A stretch of 37,090 nt of DNA, taken from NCBI GenBank assembly GCA_018813065.1, contig JAHJCH010000343.1, positions 1-37,090 on the forward strand, given 5' to 3'. A program made the translations under genes and the position numbers. Positions 35,525 to 37,090 of this stretch are shown here, piece after piece. The DNA is from Myxococcota bacterium (GTDB lineage Bacteria; Myxococcota_A; Bradymonadia; UBA7976; UBA1532). Each line of letters begins with the position of its first letter. Position 1 is the first letter of the stretch. The notes beneath the pieces are model-generated. The model was not told where the DNA came from. It did not search any database and was given only the letters and a program-made list of their open reading frames with translations.

Positions 35525-36587
35525 CGAATGGCTCCTTTTGCTCCGAGGATGTTGAGGGTAGATCGCACAGCTCTAAGACTCGCTCGACCAAGCGCATATA
35601 ATCTTCAGAGCCCTTGGACTTGGGCGCATATTCGAAGATCGTTTGTTTGTGGCTTGGCGCCTCCTTTAATCGAGTATTCGATCGAATCGGAGGTAAAACG
35701 CGGTCATTAAAGTATGCTTCGAGTGTCTGAACAGCCTCTATTGAAATGCGGGTTTGTTTATTATAAAACGTGGGCACAACGCCAAGAATACTCACAGGTT
35801 GAAGCAATAACTCATTAACCTTCTTCAAGGTTCTTAAGATTTGCTTAACGCCTACGAGCGAAAGATAATCACAAGAAACGGGGATTAAGAGATTATCTGC
35901 ATAAGTCAACGCATTTTGATTGAGGATAGATAAGCTCGGGCCACAATCCATGATCACAAAATCATAATTCGTGACGCTCTTCATGCGCTCACTGAGCACC
36001 TTGTAGCGATCACGCGTGTTGACCAAGCGCGTCTCGGCTTGAGCCAGCGAGGTGTTGCTGATCAAGGCGTCGAGGTTTTGATTGACGTTGATGATCGCGT
36101 CTGTGGGGTGCATGCCCTCGACGAGGATGCTGTAGACCGTGCGATCAGATCGCAGGCCCAAGGAGACGGCCACGTTGCCTTGAGCGTCGAGATCGATGAG
36201 CAGCACTCGATAGCCCTTGGTGGCGAGGCCCGCCGCCAGGTTGACGCTCGTGGTGGTCTTGCCTGTCCCGCCCTTCTGGTTAAGGACGGCGATGCGCCGG
36301 ATCTCGCGGCTGCGCCGCTGGACCCCCGCCAGCCCCGTCGTGCGGCACGTCTGAGAGCAAAAATAGTGAGCGAGGCCGTCGATCTGTGACTGCTGATAGG
36401 CGAACTGAAGCTCAAACTGAGCGCCACAAACAGAGCAGGTTTTTTGTTGGGCCGAGAAGAGGTGCTTCTCATGGCAGGGCTGTGAACAAAAGTAGAGGTT
36501 CCCCTCAGGCGTTCGATTGATCTGGTATGCAAACCTCAACTCGAACTGGGCCCCACAGATGCTGCACGTGTGGGCTGTCGCCATCAC
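35505..36587 (-). CDS. ParA-family ATPase with two N-terminal Cys4 zinc-finger-like motifs
   Basis: CSICGAQFELRFAYQ...YFCSQPC and CSVCGAQFELQFAYQ...YFCSQTC, then IAVLNQKGGTGKTTTSVNLAAGLATKGYRVLLIDLDAQGN, YDFVIMDCGPSLS. Confidence 0.93.
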   Translation of the reverse strand: MMATAHTCSICGAQFELRFAYQINRTPEGNLYFCSQPCHEKHLFSAQQKTCSVCGAQFELQFAYQQSQIDGLAHYFCSQTCRTTGLAGVQRRSREIRRIAVLNQKGGTGKTTTSVNLAAGLATKGYRVLLIDLDAQGNVAVSLGLRSDRTVYSILVEGMHPTDAIINVNQNLDALISNTSLAQAETRLVNTRDRYKVLSERMKSVTNYDFVIMDCGPSLSILNQNALTYADNLLIPVSCDYLSLVGVKQILRTLKKVNELLLQPVSILGVVPTFYNKQTRISIEAVQTLEAYFNDRVLPPIRSNTRLKEAPSHKQTIFEYAPKSKGSEDYMRLVERVLELCDLPSTSSEQKEPFVERAHA

Positions 36588-36684
36588 TCTGCTCCGCGTA
36601 ATCGGTCGTGTACTTCATTATCCTCGTCAAGCCTCGCTGTCAACGGAGGTGCTTCGCCCGCTGTCGGGGCACGCGCTGAGGGCG

Positions 36685-37090
36685 CTAAAGCCGCAGGCTG
36701 ACAAAGAGATCAGGGGCCGCGCGCGCCACCGAGGCCATGATCGAGGCGGCCAGGCGCCCCGCCGTCGCCCCGCGCCAAGACCAGCCCAGCCCCGCATAAG
36801 CGGCGACTCCCTTCTTTTGTACAGGGTCGAAGTCAACGCCCCCCTCGATCTCCACGCCGCCCAGCGGCGCGCGCGTCGCCAGCGTCACCGCCTGCCCTCG
36901 CCAGGGCGCGGGCGCGGCATAGAGAAAGAGATCATCGATCCAAGCCTCCTGTGCGGTGTACTCGACCCAACCCAGCGTCAGGCGTCGCCGCTCACCGAGG
37001 CTCAACGCGGCGTGGCGACGCCAGGGGCTCAGCGCGCCTTGGAGGCTCAAGGGGCCGCGCCCCAGCGGCGGCGCGTAGTCGAGGCGCGCC
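36685..37090 (-). CDS. hypothetical protein, possibly outer-membrane/beta-barrel, N-terminus truncated by window edge
   Basis: Open frame to 37090; alternating hydrophobic strands AVTLATRAPLGGVEIEGGVDFDPVQKKGVAAYAGLGWSWRG ...LFVSLRL* with terminal aromatic/hydrophobic pattern. Confidence 0.45.
   Translation of the reverse strand, partial: ARLDYAPPLGRGPLSLQGALSPWRRHAALSLGERRRLTLGWVEYTAQEAWIDDLFLYAAPAPWRGQAVTLATRAPLGGVEIEGGVDFDPVQKKGVAAYAGLGWSWRGATAGRLAASIMASVARAAPDLFVSLRL

Overview
GC-rich bacterial chromosomal window, probably from a deltaproteobacterial/Myxococcota-like lineage (judged from gene content, not from a search). It is densely packed with mostly housekeeping and envelope genes. 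Recognisable blocks, left to right: a pseudopilin plus lipoprotein at the left edge; a ParB-domain coiled-coil protein; epmA-birA; a HEAT-repeat exported protein; an AgmX/TonB-C-terminal-like lipoprotein, a TPR protein and a NodB-fold lipoprotein; a giant 2-hydroxyacyl-CoA-dehydratase-type activase; a metallophosphatase; a CsgG/FlgO-like lipoprotein; a PilZ protein; atpZ-atpI-atpB; gyrA; an orphan FHIPEP (FlhA/SctV) gene coupled to a frameshifted type IV pilin; a TonB-like protein; a compact cbb3 oxidase operon (ccoS-ccoNO-ccoQ-ccoP-ccoG); a modular GH13 amylase lipoprotein; rpoZ; and a zinc-finger ParA paired with a ribbon-helix-helix protein. No rRNA, tRNA, CRISPR array, transposase or clear defence island was recognised. 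The two best leads are (1) the pilin/FHIPEP pair, where the conserved pilin C-terminus lies in the +1 frame and its stop overlaps the flhA-like start (GTGA), and (2) the ParA with tandem Cys4 zinc fingers and an overlapping RHH partner gene. ccoQ, ccoS and the TTG start of rpoZ were read by hand because they are missing or mis-started in the ORF track.
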